NCBI GenBank assembly: GCA_946499615.1
Contig: CAMMST010000076.1
Coordinates: forward strand, 1 to 6,488
Origin: Enterococcus_E cecorum_B
GTDB lineage: Bacteria; Bacillota; Bacilli; Lactobacillales; Enterococcaceae
DNA: 6,488 nucleotides
Direction: 5' to 3'
The position numbers and the translations under genes were made by a program. The notes beneath the pieces are model-generated. The model saw only the letters and a list, made by a program, of their open reading frames with translations, made no database searches and had not been told where the DNA came from. This document shows, one piece after another, positions 5,986 through 6,488 of the stretch (positions within the stretch are counted from its first letter, which is position 1; the number at the start of each line of letters is the position of its first letter).

Positions 5986-6225
5986 CTAAAACAAGTAATC
6001 TTCACTTGGATCAAAAGCACCGTCAATCTTTTTAGATGAATCAGACTTGCTGTCATCTTCACCAACTAACTTCATATTAGTTGCTCGTTTCTCGATCATA
6101 TCTAAAATATCCTTGGCTTCTTTTTGATTGACTTGCTCTTTGTACTCGTTAACCACTTGCTTAATCTGCTTAGAGTAAACAGTACCAACAACAACGCCAC
6201 CAATAAATGCAATTAACTTGTTCAT
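5986..6225 (-). CDS. Small single-pass membrane protein of unknown function (79 residues)
   Basis: The protein begins MNKLIAFIGGVVVGTVYSKQ: one hydrophobic segment at residues 4-17 with closely spaced glycines (GGVVVG), then a basic helix (KQIKQVVNEYKEQ) and a hydrophilic, acidic, serine-rich tail (EDDSKSDSSKK). This suggests an N-terminally anchored protein with a cytoplasmic tail; it resembles the general build of YtxH-like proteins, though I cannot claim homology. One membrane segment without lysis-gene neighbours does not make a convincing holin. The frame could be read from TTG at 6246, but AGGAGA (6233-6238) lies 7 bases before ATG at 6225, which fixes the start there. That site lies inside the preceding gene, whose TAA is separated from this ATG by a single G, a typical coupled arrangement. 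Confidence 0.78.
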   Translation of the reverse strand: MNKLIAFIGGVVVGTVYSKQIKQVVNEYKEQVNQKEAKDILDMIEKRATNMKLVGEDDSKSDSSKKIDGAFDPSEDYLF

Positions 6226-6226
6226 C

Positions 6227-6409
6227 TTAATTTCTCCTGTTATCAAATCTATCTAAATAATCCTGCGGCATGAGCCCTGTTTCTTGCCTAAATAATATTT
6301 TTTGTTTGATGTCACCAACACTGTTAGACGTGCAATGCTCAACAATCTGTCTGGCTTTTTTAATGCGACTGTGGCGCTGACATCGTTCAAAATACTCAAC
6401 TGGTGTCAT
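6227..6409 (-). CDS. Small protein resembling a shortened AraC-type helix-turn-helix (60 residues)
   Basis: The protein starts MTPVEYFERCQRHSRIKKAR and ends RQETGLMPQDYLDRFDNRRN. Read by eye, TPVEYFERC..SRIKKARQIVE resembles the linker helix of AraC/XylS domains (xPxxYLxxxRxxxAxxLL), and FRQETGLMPQDYLDRF resembles their closing element (FKxxTGMTPxxYR). The segment between is shorter than in a normal domain and lacks the IAxxxGF motif. It could thus be a reduced DNA-binding domain or a chance likeness; DNA binding is unproven. The frame opens at TTG 6445 inside a terminator hairpin, but AAAGGAGG (6416-6423) sits 6 bases before ATG 6409, which sets the start. The gene ends one base before the next gene, and that gene's ribosome binding site is within it, which supports a translated gene. 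Confidence 0.75.
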   Translation of the reverse strand: MTPVEYFERCQRHSRIKKARQIVEHCTSNSVGDIKQKILFRQETGLMPQDYLDRFDNRRN

Positions 6410-6415
6410 ATAATT

Positions 6416-6423
6416 CCTCCTTT
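6416..6423 (-). promoter_or_regulatory. Ribosome binding site that fixes the start at 6409
   Basis: AAAGGAGG on the minus strand, 6 bases before ATG at 6409-6407. It begins only a few bases after the T-tract of the preceding terminator, so there is no room for a promoter between them. Confidence 0.82.
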
Positions 6424-6458
6424 GAAAACAAAAAAGCCGTAGCAAAATGCTACTGCTT
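6424..6458 (-). terminator. Strong intrinsic terminator or attenuator upstream of the first small gene
   Basis: On the minus strand AAGC-A-GTAGCA-TTT-TGCTAC-G-GCTT forms a stem of 4 plus 6 base pairs with one A.G mismatch and a three-base loop (6434-6458), followed by a T-tract (GGCTTTTTTGTTTT). It is the best terminator shape in the window. It either ends an upstream transcript or acts as an attenuator in the leader of the small-gene operon. Confidence 0.75.
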
Positions 6459-6477
6459 ACGTGATCCTGAATTGTAG

Positions 6478-6483
6478 ATTATA
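6478..6483 (-). promoter_or_regulatory. Possible promoter -10 box TATAAT
   Basis: A perfect TATAAT on the minus strand at the right edge, upstream of the terminator hairpin and the small-gene operon. The matching -35 position would fall outside the window, so it cannot be confirmed; in AT-rich DNA a lone -10 match can be chance. Confidence 0.3.
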
Positions 6484-6488
6484 AAAAG

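Noticed and set aside
5791..6039. Plus-strand frame of 82 codons with hydrophobic stretches, possibly a holin.
   Set aside because: It lies opposite two well-supported minus-strand genes, crosses their junction and has no start signal.
5986..6225. Holin candidate on the basis of one hydrophobic segment.
   Set aside because: No endolysin or other lysis gene is nearby, the acidic tail and position before the packaging genes do not fit, and one short segment is weak evidence.
6440..6488. 3' end of a tRNA at the right edge.
   Set aside because: No T-arm pattern, no CCA and no acceptor pairing can be seen; the bases are explained by the terminator hairpin.
1..6488. CRISPR array, insertion sequence, integrase or attachment site.
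   Set aside because: No spaced direct repeats, transposase or recombinase coding, and no terminal inverted repeats were seen.

Overview
The window is a minus-strand stretch of a tailed double-stranded DNA phage or prophage, read from right to left. It covers the junction between a block of small, unassigned phage genes and the DNA-packaging and head genes. The host is most likely a low-GC Bacillota, plausibly a Lactobacillaceae member. The grounds are AT-rich DNA, very strong AGGAGG-type ribosome binding sites, TTG start codons and the style of the portal and terminase proteins; this is inference, not identification. No integrase, repressor or host gene is present, so an integrated prophage cannot be told from a free phage genome.

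Right part (about 5216-6488): an intrinsic terminator or attenuator and a possible -10 box lie at the right edge. Four small genes follow: a 60-residue protein resembling a shortened AraC-type helix-turn-helix, a 79-residue protein with one N-terminal membrane segment, a 156/157-residue protein of unknown function, and a 71-residue coiled-coil protein. They are tightly spaced, often with the ribosome binding site inside the previous gene. A structured hairpin lies between the third and fourth.

Middle part (4052-5225): a ParB-like nuclease/CTPase-fold domain is followed by a beta-class DNA adenine (or N4-cytosine) methyltransferase. As sequenced they are two reading frames, broken by one base exactly at a run of eight Gs (minus strand). 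The break falls inside the methyltransferase domain. Removing one G would restore one 390-residue ParB-methyltransferase protein of a kind known from phages.

Left part (1-3974): a 70-residue unknown protein, a weak terminator-like hairpin, then terS, terL, a DUF1073/HI1409-type portal and the N-terminal third or so of a minor head/head morphogenesis protein that runs off the left edge. The terminase recognises and cuts the genome and drives it through the portal; the minor head protein works in procapsid assembly. Several starts need care: terS and the portal appear to start at TTG, and terL most likely starts six codons inside its longest frame.

There is no gene-free stretch above 300 bases; the longest gaps are about 70-80 bases and each is described.
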